DNA from: Chaetomium olivaceum
Lineage: Eukaryota > Ascomycota > Sordariomycetes > Sordariales > Chaetomiaceae
DNA length: 64,000 bases
Direction: 5' to 3'
NCBI GenBank assembly: GCA_039881045.1
Contig: JAYWVB010000073.1
Location: 1-64,000 of the forward strand
Below, in pieces: positions 36,172 to 47,300 of this stretch; position 1 is the first letter of the stretch; every line of letters starts with the position of its first letter. The notes under the pieces were generated by a model that worked only from the letters and a program-made list of their open reading frames with translations, was not told the DNA's origin and ran no database searches. The position numbers were made by a program, and so were the translations under genes.

Positions 36172-37332
36172 ATGGCATCCCATACTCAGGAAGACAACCT
36201 CCCAACACCGTCCTTTGAGGGCCGCCTCAAGCTCGACACGTTCATGTTCAACGGCGGTACAGCGGCAGGCGGGCCGCGGCGGAGCCCACGCTTCACCCCG
36301 GCAGCTTCTACACCAGAAACCGCCACACCCACACTCGCGGTGCCATCACCACCACCACGCGGAGCCTCTCGCTCCCCCTCCAAGCGCAAAGCACCTGCCA
36401 GCGACAACGACAACGACAATGGCGATGCCAACGGGGATACGAACAGGGCCATGTCCAAATCCCCCAGCAAATCCAAATCCTCCCCCAGCAAATCCCCCAG
36501 CAAATCCCCCTCCAAATCGCCCTCCAAACGGCCGCGCCCCAGCTCCTCCTACGCGCCCCCCTCCACCTACGCCCACCTCCCGCACCTCCCCGACGCCATG
36601 GCGCCCAACCTGCTCGTGCTCTTCATCGGGCTCAACCCGGGCATCGAGACGGCGCGCACGGGCCACGCCTACGCGCACCCGAGCAACCACTTCTGGCGCC
36701 TGCTGCACTCGTCGGGCGTCACGCCCCCGGTGCTCGCCCGCCGAAGACCGCCGCCTGCCGCAGATGTATTCGTTGGGGTTGACGAATATTGTTTCGAGGC
36801 CGAGTCGGAATGGGGCCGAGCTGAGCAAGCAGGAGATGGATGCGGGCGTGGAGGTGCTGGAGGCGAAGGTCAGACGGTGGAGGCCCGAGGTGGTGTGCGT
36901 GGTGGGGAAGAGTATCTGGGAGAGCTTGTGGCGGGTGAGGCATGGGAGGGGGATCAAGGCGGAGGAGTTTCGGTATGGTTGGCAGGAGGAGGGGGAGAAT
37001 ATGGGGGGGTGACGCCGGCGCCGGGAGGGGCGGGTGTAGTGGTGCAGGCGGAGGAGGAGGTGGAGGAGGGGGTGGTGTATAGGCCGGATTGGAAGGGGGC
37101 GCGGATCTTTGTGGCGTCGAGTACGAGTGGGTTGGCGGCGACGCTGAAGCCGAAGGAGAAGGAGGAGATTTGGAAGCAGTTGGGCGATTGGGTCGTGGAG
37201 AGGAGGGTGGAGAGGGCTGCTGGTGGTGGTGTTGCCGGTGGTGGTGTTGCCGGTGGTGCTGCTGGCGGTACTGCTGGTGGTGCCGCCAATGCTGCCGCTG
37301 CTGCGACTACCACAACGGCTGAGGAAGAATGA
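36172..37332 (+). CDS. TDG/Mug-type G:T/G:U mismatch-specific DNA glycosylase
   Basis: Base-excision repair enzyme that removes uracil or thymine mispaired with guanine, in the nucleus. It starts MASHTQEDNL. A disordered basic region with SPSKSPSK repeats (about residues 98-120) precedes the domain. Motif 1 is LLVLFIGLNPG with the catalytic-type Asn, then HAYAHPSNHFWRLLHSSG. The middle part (PAEDRRLPQMYSLGLTNIVSR, ELSKQEMDAGVEVLEAK, VVCVVGKSIWESLWR, FRYGWQEE) lies one frame over. Removing one C from the C5 run at 36724-36728 and adding one G to the G7 run at 37003-37009 gives a single open frame. It ends with the second motif region GARIFVASSTSGLAATLKPKEKEEIW and an Ala/Gly tail. The two shifts cancel, like the pair in KAP120. 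Joined length about 386 aa. Conserved protein on both sides makes a pseudogene unlikely. Confidence 0.85.
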   Translation: MASHTQEDNLPTPSFEGRLKLDTFMFNGGTAAGGPRRSPRFTPAASTPETATPTLAVPSPPPRGASRSPSKRKAPASDNDNDNGDANGDTNRAMSKSPSKSKSSPSKSPSKSPSKSPSKRPRPSSSYAPPSTYAHLPHLPDAMAPNLLVLFIGLNPGIETARTGHAYAHPSNHFWRLLHSSGVTPPVLARRRPPPAADVFVGVDEYCFEAESEWGRAEQAGDGCGRGGAGGEGQTVEARGGVRGGEEYLGELVAGEAWEGDQGGGVSVWLAGGGGEYGGVTPAPGGAGVVVQAEEEVEEGVVYRPDWKGARIFVASSTSGLAATLKPKEKEEIWKQLGDWVVERRVERAAGGGVAGGGVAGGAAGGTAGGAANAAAAATTTTAEEE

Positions 37333-37668
37333 GGAGGCTGGAACCATCTCGCCTGATTCGAGCCATTTGATGATATCCTTTTCACGGGACCACCAAATTA
37401 CATGCGCAGAGTTCATAATCATACACTAATCATTATCAAACTATCTACACTATCCGCTGCTGCCCGCTCAGTATGGTACTGGAGTACGGGTCGGCCATGT
37501 CTAAATCGAGGCGCAACGACAAGGTATTCATAAGTTTGCTCCGGAACGCCGCCCATGTTTAGTGGTATAACCAGCTCCAAAAAAACCAGAACCAAGATCA
37601 AGATGCCGTGGGCTAAAAAAAGAAGTCGCAAAATGCAATCCGGGAACCACAACCAACCCTGTCGATCC
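37333..37668. other. Convergent 3' region, TDG-like / Gly-rich surface protein
   Basis: Only 3' UTR sequence is expected; no gene, RNA or repeat is recognised. Confidence 0.5.
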
Positions 37669-38727
37669 TTACACCGCGAAGGCGATGGCGCAAACGGTGG
37701 CAGCAAGTGGCCACCAGCCAGCGTGGCGGGCTAGCTCGCGCAAGCCGCCGCCGGCACCGTTGTTGAACGCGTCGGCAGTCCCCTCGGGCAGCGTGCCGTT
37801 GAGCAGGATAGTGCTCTTGCCGTCCACGTTAGCGACGTTGATCAGAGACTTGTTGAGGCCGGCGTAGCTGCCGTCGCCGATCAGGGAATCCAGATACTGC
37901 TTGTCGGGGTTCTCGTCGCAGCCACAGTCGCCGCGCGGGGAGCATGCGCACTCGACAGGCTTACTCTCGTTCCTCTGAGTGGTCGAGTTGTAGAACGTGT
38001 AAGGACGTTCGAAGTGGTATCTATGCGCACCGTAGTACCATACGCCAGGCCAGAAGGCGAGGGCGCCAGCAACGAAGAACACGGGAGCAATGCCCGACGG
38101 CGTCGAACCGCCAGCCTTGTACGGCCTGGCCGCGCCGCCGCCGTAGAATCGGCCGCCACCGTAGGCAGGAGTCGGGGTGTTCCGGCCACCACTGTGATAT
38201 AATGTTAGCAACCGTCGCGAACAACAAAAAACACATGCTATCAAGCGCAAAAAACCGAACCCACCGCCCTGGAGAAGAAGCCGCGCTACTGCCGGAGCCG
38301 GTTCTGCCGTTGGAACCGCCACGCCCGTTTGCGCCTCCCGTAGAGCCAGATCCCGCGCTCGAACCGGAATTACCGTTGGAGCCGGAACCGCCTCTACCCC
38401 TGCTCGTTCCAAGGCGGACATGGTAAGGAATTGAAAGCGCGCGCAAAGGAGAGAGAACACGTATACTTACGATCCCGAGCCACCACGGCCGCCGCCACCA
38501 GTACTGCCACTGCCGCGCCCACCACCACTACCACCGCCGCCGCCGCCGCGACCGCCTCCGCCGCCGCCGCCCTTGCGCTTCCACAGATCCTCGGTTGATG
38601 ACTCGTCGCGCTCCGTGTTCTGCAACGGCCGGTGTGTTGCGAGCTCGGCAGAGGGCGGCGCAACAACTGTGCCGACCGCGACGTCGGTGAACACCGTCGC
38701 CGCGAAGAGGAGGGACGACAACTTCAT
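37669..38727 (-). CDS. Gly-rich secreted or cell-surface protein, predicted GPI-anchored
   Basis: Function unknown; it resembles a fungal family of uncharacterised surface proteins. Three exons (introns 38470-38400 and 38264-38192) give 304 aa. The signal peptide is MKLSSLLFAATVFTDVAVG, then a [13 protein letters not shown] segment follows, which could be a dibasic Kex2-type site (WKRK). The middle is about 80 residues of Gly/Ser/Asn. Then come YGGGRFYGGGAARPYKAGG and a hydrophobic stretch IAPVFFVAGALAFWPGVWYYGAH. A Cys-containing domain follows (VECACSPRGDCGCDENPDKQYLDSLIGDGS ... NLINVANVDGKSTILLNGTLPEG-type sequence), with several N-glycosylation sequons. The end is hydrophobic (WWPLAATVCAIAFAV) after an NNGAGGG omega-site-like stretch, as in GPI-anchored proteins. 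The anchor prediction is an inference. Confidence 0.75.
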
Positions 38728-39848
38728 GATGTGCTGTTGTTGATCGTTGAAGGGAAAGAGCAAAAAGCAGGATCTGAGGGTTGAATGCTAGGTATGCAGG
38801 CAAGGGAGGAGATACTGCAATGCTTAAGTTTGTAGGTCGTGCGTCCTGTGTAAACTTGTGTAAAATGGAAGACGGCGAAAAGGAACAGGGCGCAAACGGG
38901 GATGCTGCATTGATATAGGCAAACGCCTCTTTCCCCAGTTTTGTTGCAGTTCTTTGCCCTGCCGCTGCTCGTTGCCCTCAACAGACGGTTAGGCTGTGCG
39001 TTGTGCCAAGAATGACCTTCCATGTGGCGGGATTTTCAAATCCATGATGACATGGGACCAAAACCTCCAGTTCCCGCCTGTTTTAGTTACAGTTTCCAGG
39101 GTTCGTCAGGCACCGTCATTCAGCCGCTGGTGCTGTCAGTTCGCCCGAAACCTGTCTATTGAAAAAGCCCCGGCTTTTATGCCTTAGCACAAAGCCACAA
39201 ACACACAGTCGGTGTGCTTTATCACTGTGCTCGCTGCTTCTGCTGGAAAGGAATGAAGTCCCACATGACACGGCTGCTATTGATAGCCCAATTCATTCAT
39301 GCCCTGCTCCTTCAACCGCAACCGCAAAAACGCTGCATGCAACAAATGGTCTTTGCATGAGATAACTCGTGGCGCTGGATGGATTTTGGATTTCCAGAAA
39401 GCTGGGTAAGGCGGCGCCACGGCATCACGGCCTGCAGGAACTCCACTCGTGGCTGAGGAGTTGCCCATCTGGCCACCCTCTCGATCTGCACATCACATGA
39501 ACCAACCAATGGTGGCTGGGAATCGTTGCACGCTCCACACGCACCCCGGAAATCTTGACATTTGACCCCTGCGCCGACCTTGCCGAGCATGCCTTATTTG
39601 GAGCTCTGTGGATGCCTTGGTGTGTGCCTTGCCCCAAACGCACGACCATTACAGCAACTCTTGCTTGACAATGCCACCAAACAGGCACACCGATCGCATT
39701 GCTGTCGCATAAGGATCGCATATCCGTTTAACCGCCTATCAAGACGCCCATCGATGATATATCATTTTTTTTTCTCCGCGGCTTTGTCATCCCATCTTGT
39801 TTGCTATGATATAGTTCTTTTGTTAGATTTTTTTTCGGCGCGACCATC
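38728..39848. other. Divergent intergenic region, Gly-rich protein / ANCHR-like
   Basis: Presumed promoters. Open frames are short and unconserved. T-rich runs near 39768 and 39826 lie just upstream of the ANCHR-like start. Confidence 0.45.
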
Positions 39849-41110
39849 ATGAACCCCTCTCCCTCTCGACCCAGTGACCAGTCCCTGTTGGACAGGCTGA
39901 ATGCCCTCAAGTCCACCGGAGTCACGCTTGACAAGTCAGCAAAGTAAACCTGCCCCATCCTTGGACGCACGGCACACCGCATGCCACCGTTTGTAGTACC
40001 TTAGTGAAACGCATCGGGCTAAGACGAGCGCGAGAAGCACCGCAATTCTCCCTGAACCAGATGCCCAACCGACCTCAAAGGAAGATGCCCTCGCTGCACG
40101 GCTCCGCATTCTTCGGAGTCAATCGGCTAGCCGCAGCCGGGATGGAGCCAGCGCAGGAGCACCGCCCCCGGGGGAACCGCCGGCTGTGAGAGGCCCGCTG
40201 CTTCAAGGGGGGGAGAGTGGACAGGTGTCTCCGATGCCAGGGGTCCCCAAAGACCACTCCCCAAAACGGCCCCCAATCCAGTCCGCCGAGTTTGAGGAGG
40301 TGGACGAAGAAGCCCTGGACGAGCTTTTAGGCGCGCTGGGAGACGAGGAATTTGACCTTGCCGCAGATGAGGATGCGGATCCACCCCCTGGCTTGGATCC
40401 CAAGGATGAAGCAAAGAGGGTAGCCGATCTGCTTGAATCGCTCGGAAAGAATGCTGGCCATCCGGCATCAAACGGGCCGAGCAACACAGGAGGTGATGAT
40501 GACGATGATGATGATGACTCGGACGGAGAACGAATGACACACGACGTCGATACTCTCCTCTCACAAATACGCGATGAGATAAGCTCACTCCCACCACCTA
40601 CAGCGGCCACACTCAACGACGACGACGACGGGGAAGCCGGCGATCAGCCCGCGCTCGCCCTCCCCACCGTCCCCTCGCAGCTCGTAGATCCCGCCCCTGC
40701 CCCGGGTTCTCACAACGAGAACGCCGTCGAGCTTGACCTCGCAGCGCGCATGGCCTCCCTCCGCGGCCTGGGCCCAAGCTTACCCTCACCCCCAACCTCA
40801 ACCACTGACCCGCTCGGCCTCCCCTCAGCACCAACCTTCCGACCGCAAGACCGGAAGAACCCGTCCAAAGACGGCGACGCTGGGTGGAGGAGGTCGAGCA
40901 AGTACACCGACGCCGACCAGGCGACGTGGTGCGTGGGTGGTGTGCCTGGACGACGCGGCGGTGGCGTGCGCCGGGTGCGACGGCGACGGCTACTGCGCGC
41001 GCTGCTGGCGCGAGATGCATGTCGGTCCCGCGGCGGGGTTCGAGGAGAGGGGCCATACGTGGGTGAGGTTTGAGCGGTCGGGGTCCGGGAAGGGGTCGGG
41101 TCGGTCTTGA
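39849..41110 (+). CDS. Zinc-binding protein, ANCHR/ZFYVE19-like C-terminal domain
   Basis: Possible relative of the animal abscission-checkpoint regulator ANCHR; role in fungi unknown. It starts MNPSPSRPSDQSLLDRLNAL. An intron 39944-40004 (acceptor TTAG; another acceptor near 40029 is possible) leads to TSKEDALAARLRILRSQS. An acidic segment FEEVDEEALDELLGALGDEEFDL and a poly-Asp run (eight Asp) follow, then VDTLLSQIRDEISSLPPP. The C-terminus is a B-box-like zinc-binding module: YTDADQATWC, CLDD, VACAGCDGDGYCARCWREMHVG, HTWVRF. The module is split by a frame change near 40932-40942 (GCGTGGGTGGTGTG). Dropping one G gives WCVVVCLDD; dropping GGTG gives WCVVCLDD with the usual Cys-x2-Cys spacing. 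About 398 aa. The C-terminal module is confidently recognised, the overall function is not. Confidence 0.7.
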
Positions 41111-41905
41111 GATTTCTTGGGAGTTTTGAGATCGTGAGATTGGCTGGTTGGCTGGCTGCGTTCGCTGCGTTGGCTGGCTTCTCACATATCACATATCACA
41201 TAGTTTTTAAAGTGGCTGTGTCTGTCTTGTCTGTCTGTCTGTCTGTCACTACCCGGGCCGGTGGGCGAGTTATGGCAAAGTCATGCACATTCTGCATTTG
41301 GAGACGGGACTGGCTCTCTCTATCACCAACAACTTGTCATATGTCTGCAGCTAGCCGATGGTAGATCGTCTCATGGTTGGGTTGGGGTGTGTGTGTTTGG
41401 TTTAGGTGGTGTGATGTGATGTGATAGTCACCGAGCGTCATAAAGTCAACGCATCGAATCGGATATCGAAAGATAACATTGTATTCATCATCAGAGCCTG
41501 AGATACGAAATACGCGCTTGATATGTATGTATGTACAAATGACACAAGGACAAAGCCACAACTTGCCCGCGCCCGCAAACACCACCCAAAACCGCAACCA
41601 TCCAGCGTATCCCTGACCAGTCAGACATCATTTCATATTTCCCAGCGGCCAGTTACATGCCATGCCAACCCAAGCGACAAAGAAAAGACCCATTGAACTC
41701 CGCCACGTCCCACCCACCACATCGGTCCGCCTTAGAGTGGTACATTCTCGGTCATGTAGTCAGATACCGATCCCGAGCCATCGGGTGCCCAATCCAGCCA
41801 GCCCAGTTAGCCCAGTGAGCCCAGTTAGTCATTCCCAGTCCGAATCCGAACCCTCATCCCGTTTCTCCCTTTTTTGGTGTGGTTTTTCGTTACACCACTG
41901 TCAAG
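41111..41905. other. Convergent 3' region, ANCHR-like / LMBD1-like
   Basis: Nearly 800 bp with a (TGTC)n repeat at 41222-41247 and no recognised gene. It contains the two 3' UTRs. Confidence 0.5.
41222..41247. repeat. (TGTC)n short tandem repeat
   Basis: About six TGTC/CTGT units just after the ANCHR-like gene. Confidence 0.85.
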
Positions 41906-43724
41906 TTAGCCCCTCGCGCCCGACCCACTCCCATTTCCTTGCCCAGCCGTGCCATAGCCATCCTGGCCCCCACCAGCGGCGGTGTTCTTTTTGGCACGCC
42001 CGGTGATATCCCCCCAGGTAGCACCAAACCGCCTCCCCGTACTCGCCAGCAGGCCCTCCTCCTCATCGACCTCGGCCTCCTCGTCCAGCTCGCTGAGGTT
42101 CAGGCGCGGGGTGCGGAACAGGGAGGTGACGAAGACGACGAGAAAGACGGCGAGAAAGACGAACTGGGCCCAGAAATCGACGGCGCCGAAGACGGGCCAG
42201 TTGAGGGTGACGCGGTTGAGGAAGGTGGACATGACGGTCGGCGTGCAGACGTCCTTGGCGGCGGGCTCGCGGAAGGCCTCGGAGCAGGGGCGCACCATGT
42301 CGCGGTGCTCGCGGCAGTCGGGCTGCTCGCCCGGGTGGCGCGGCGGGTTGACGCAGAAGGTCTGCGTGCCGTAGATGGCGTACTGCGGGGCTACGAGCAT
42401 GGCGACCGCGTAGTTGATGGCGAGGATCATGAGCGCTAGCAGCACCGTCGCGATGAGCAGCGCCTGTGGTGCCGTGCGGCCCTTCTTCAATTGGAAGATG
42501 CGCACCCACAGGAAGCGGATGCCGATGGTGGCCAGACCCGTGATGGAGCTGCTGAAGAAGAGGAGCACGAGGAGCGCCATGAGGATGTAGTCGACAGGGA
42601 AGGCCTTGGCGGACTGGACAAAGATCCAATTGATGGGCTGGAAGACGTTGAGGTGGCCGAGGATGTACCCGCAGTGTTGTTTGCAAATCGAATTGGCGGC
42701 TTTGTCAATTCCCGTGATGAGCATCGAAACCCAGATAAGGATGGAGAGAAGGAGCAAGAAGATGCCACCGAGCAGCTTCAGGGGCCGGAAGACGGCTTCG
42801 ACCTTGGTCCAGGCCCGGTAGATCTTGCTGCGGTTGTCCCCACGCGCTTCGGCTGCCAGCCTCTCACGGCGCACAAGAGTCCGCTCCTCGCGCAAGAGAG
42901 CGTCCATCTCCCTCCTGTCCTTTTGCGACATGCCTTCCGGGCGACCGGCGTTGCGCATCTCTAGCTGTCTCTGCAGCTCGCGGTTGCGTTCCAGAGCCGA
43001 GGCGGTGGTTGCTGAGAGCTCCGGGGCCGAGATGGACGGGGCGGATTTGATGAAGGACACCGGGAGGAGAGCCAGGCCGGCGCTCGTGTATAAGATGTAG
43101 AGAAGGGTGCCGAGGGTTATGAGCAGGCCCACGCCAAAGGTGAGCGCCTTCTCCCCATTGTTCGCGGCGAGTAGGCGCTTGAAGTAGTCCAGATCCATGT
43201 GCTTCCCAGGGTTATTGCCAGCGGCTGGCACGAAGAAGCCGATGAGGAAGATGATTACCACGAGGAACACAAAACCCAATGTGTACTTCAAGGCGCGCCA
43301 GATGCGAGCGGCGGCGCTGCTGGTCCCTTCTTCTTCCTCTACCTCATCGTATTCCTCGAACCAGAAGTAGGTGAAGGGTATGACGATCAGGCATAGCAAC
43401 GCATCGAGCGTGTAAAGTGTGTAGTACACAATTTTGAGCGTCAAAAGAATTCCATCAACGCGGCCGGGGGTGGCCCAGTCCTTCTTTGCGCCGAGGTGAG
43501 CTGACGCGGTCGACGAGACGAGAGCGATATCGACGGGGAGGAGGGAAGACGGTAGCGAGCAGCGCGGTAAGGCTGACGATGGAAACGATGGTGACAGCAA
43601 TGGACCGCTCGTGGGGTGTCTGCCAGGTAAGGGTAGTGATGACGGAGACGAGTAAAACGAGGGCGACAGCAACACCGTATGCGACCCAGATCAGACTGGT
43701 TTGCAGGAGGCCTGCTGGTGCCAT
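41906..43724 (-). CDS. LMBD1-like probable lysosomal/vacuolar cobalamin transporter
   Basis: Polytopic membrane protein of the LMBR1/LMBD1 family; the animal member exports cobalamin from lysosomes. Most fungi do not use cobalamin, so the fungal substrate is unclear. It starts [25 protein letters not shown]. About nine hydrophobic helices are visible, among them [85 protein letters not shown] and [19 protein letters not shown] basic coiled-coil-like loop ([18 protein letters not shown]) lies in the cytosol by analogy. A single frame change near the N-terminus sits at GGG 43543-43545, apparently one base too long. Removing it joins [10 protein letters not shown] to [23 protein letters not shown]. 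About 605 aa, no intron. It is divergent from CFT1. Confidence 0.9.
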
Positions 43725-44301
43725 TTTGCCGGGGTTGTCGCCTCTCAAACGAGGTCTTGATGGCTTATGTTGATTGAGAAGCTGTTAGGGTGTAGATTGT
43801 CGAACAAATTGTCGAACAAAATGTCGAAATAATTGCAATATGGATGCGACAAATTCAATCCGCAGGTCGTTGATGCGAAAACATGTTGCAGGCAGGTTTG
43901 AGAGTGGGTTGGGGTTGATACAAGGTAAGGTAGGTAGGGAAGGCACTCGGATGGGAGGGGAGCCAAGGGAGGGCTCATCTCTGGCTGTGACGCAATGGCG
44001 CATGAGCTGCAAGGTAAAACACGGCGAGCTCCAAGCTTGCGCGCCTGTGGTGGGCTTGGTGGGGCAGCAGTTCTCGCATCGGCTGCTTTGGGCTTGGAGT
44101 CGCCTCGCGCCGAGACTGGTCTAAGCTTCTGGGGTCGGGTCTGGCCCGTCTCCTGGCAACGGCCAATCAGTTGCTTTCAGAGATGCAGCTTGTTCAAAGC
44201 TTCAACGCAACAACGAAACAGCAATCACAGCTTCTTACAGCATATCGATTTGACGTGGACCTCATTCTTCGAAACAGAGATATGCGGACCGAGTACATGC
44301 A
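43725..44301. other. Divergent promoter region, LMBD1-like / CFT1
   Basis: About 580 bp shared by two divergent genes. No conserved frame or clear promoter motif is recognised. Confidence 0.5.
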
Positions 44302-47300
44302 ATGCAGTGCTATACAGAGCTGACGCCGCCGACGGCCGTAACGTATTCGACCACACTCCAATTTATCCCTGGGCAAGGCACGAACCTCGCCGTCGCCAAG
44401 TCGTCTCTCCTCCAAATATTCCGAACAAAGGTCGTTGCGACCGAACTCGACACATCACAGAATAACGGCCACCGGACACGCAATGCGAATCGGTACGAAA
44501 GCCGGTTGGCCAACGACGACGATGGCCTCGAGACATCTTTCCTTGGAGGGGATAGCCTAGCTCAACGGACCGATCGTGCCAACAACACGAAACTCGTCCT
44601 TGTCGCCGAGTTTCCGCTTGCGGGCACGGTAACGGGGCTCGTTAGGATAAAGACACCGAACGCCCGTCATGGTCTTGACTCGCTTTTGATCGCATTCAAG
44701 GACGCAAAGCTCAGTCTCGTCGAGTGGGACGCGGAGCATCACACGTTATCGACCATATCCATCCACTACTACGAACAGGAAGAACTCCAAGGAAGCCCCT
44801 GGGCTGCCCCATTGAGTCATTATGTCAACTTCTTGACCGCAGATCCGGGCAGTAGATGTGCTGCGCTCAAGTTCGGCGCCAGGAACCTGGCTATCCTGCC
44901 CTTCAAGCAGGCCGATGAGGACATTGACATGGGTGACTGGGATGAAGAGCTGGACGGCCCGCGGCCGGCCAAAGACCTGCCGAGCGCCGTCATAAATGGA
45001 GCTAGCAACATAGAAGACACACCATATTCACCGTCATTTGTCCTCCGACTCTCCAATCTTGACCCAAGCCTGCTCCATCCTGTGCATCTGGCCTTCCTGC
45101 ATGAGTACCGAGAGCCCACCTTTGGTATTCTCGCCTCGACCACCAGCGCCTCGAACTCGCTCGGCCGCAAGGACCACTTCGTCTACATGGTCTTCACCCT
45201 CGATCTCCAGCAAAAGGCTTCTACTACTATCCTCTCCGTCACCGGCCTGCCTCAGGACCTCTTCCGCGTCGTGCCTTTGCCCGCCCCGGTGGGCGGCGCC
45301 TTGCTCGTAGGGTCCAACGAACTGATCCACATCGACCAGTCTGGCAAGCCAAACGGCGTGGCTGTCAACCCTATGACCAAACAATGCACCTCTTTCGGCC
45401 TCGTCGACCAGTCTGATCTCAACCTCCGCCTGGAAGGTTGCGTCATCGACGTCCTGGCCGCCGACTTGGGCGAGCTTCTGATTATTCTGAACGATGGCCA
45501 GATGGCAGTCATGACCCTCCGCATCGACGGCCGTACCGTCTCCGGTCTGGAGCTAAAGGTACTCCCCGCATCGTCTGGGGGATCGATCGTACCCGGCCGT
45601 GTCTCGACGCTTTCGCGCATTGGCCGCAACGCCATGTTTGCCGGGCTCGAGGAGGGCGACTCGCTTCTGTTTGGGTGGGCTAAAAGGCAGACCCAGGCTG
45701 GGCGAAGGAAACCCCGGGCCAAAGACAGTGCCGCGGACATGGACGTCGAGGAAGATGAAGATATCGAAGAGGAAGAAGAGGACGAAGACGACCTGTACGG
45801 CGAAGCCTCTGCACCTCAGCATCAGCCCGTGTCGGCAGTGGGCGGCCTCCTAAGCGGAGAGACCAGCCTTCGTGTCCACGACCGTCTCATAAATCTCGGC
45901 CCTATCCAAGCCATGACTTACAGTCAACCGGTCTGGCTAGCTGGGAGCGAGGAGGAACGGAACTCCGCCGGCGTCCACAGTGATTTGCAGCTGGTCTGCG
46001 CCGTAGGCAGAGACAAGTCAGCCTCTCTCGCGACTATGAATCTGGAGATACAACCAAAGGTTATCGGCCGCTTTGAGTTCCCCGAGGCGAGGGGATTCTG
46101 GACCATGTGTGCCAAAAAGCCAATCCCAAAATCACTTCAGGGTGACAAGGGCGGGAATTCTTTGGGGAAGGACTACGACATGTCCGGTCAGTATGATAAG
46201 TTCATGATTGTCGCCAAGGTGGACCTGGACGGTTATGAAAAATCCGACGTGTATGCGCTCACCGCCGCCGGCTTTGAGGGTCTTGGTGGCACCGAATTTG
46301 ACCCTGCAGCTGGCATCACCATCGAGGCCGGGACCATGGGGAAAGGCAGCAGGATTATCCAGATACTCAAGTCTGAAGTCCGATGTTACGACGGAGGTAT
46401 GTTTTCCACGGCATTATTTCACATCTGTGAGTGCTATGCTGACACACTCGCTGTCTAGATTTCGGCCTCAGCCAGATAGTACCTATGCTTGATGAAGAGA
46501 CAGGCGCGGAACCTCGGGCTATCAGTGCAAGTATTGCGGACCCGTTCCTGCTCATCATCCGGGATGACTCGAGCGCTTTCGTCGCCCAGATGGATAGCAG
46601 TAACGAGTTGGAGGAGGTCGAAAAGGAGGACCAGACCCTGGTTACCACCAAGTGGCTCACTGGCTGCTTGTACGCCGACACTACTGGTGCGTTTGCGGAA
46701 GAAGTGGCCGCAAAAGGGGGCAAACCGGCCCAGACCATACTCATGTTCCTTCTTAGCGCCAGTGGCTCTCTCTATGTGAGTGTGCTCAGCATGACCGTCT
46801 TGGTACGGGCTTTGTTCTAACAAAACTTAGATATACCGGCTCCCAGACCTGTCGAAACCAGTCTACGTTGCCGAAGGATTGTCGTACATACCCCCGGGCC
46901 TATCAGCCGACTATTCTGCACGGAAAGGCACAGCAAAAGAGACAGTGGCAGAGATTCTGGTGGCTGATCTCGGTGACACAACTCACAAATCTCCTCACCT
47001 CATTGTTTGTTGCCCCTAGGTTCTTTCCTTGCGTGACATAACTAACTGGTGCCAGCTTCGTCATGCAAACGACGACCTCACGATCTACCAACCATTCCGC
47101 TACAATACGAGCGCCGGTCAAGACTTCTCCAAGACCCTGTTCTTCCAGAAGCTCCCAAACGCGGCCTTTGCCAAAAGCCCAGAAGAAGCGGACGAGGATG
47201 AGGCAACACACCAGCCCCGGATATTATCCATGCGCAGGTGCAGCAACATTGCCGGATACAGCACCGTTTTCCTTCCCGGCGCATCGCCGAGTTTCATCAT

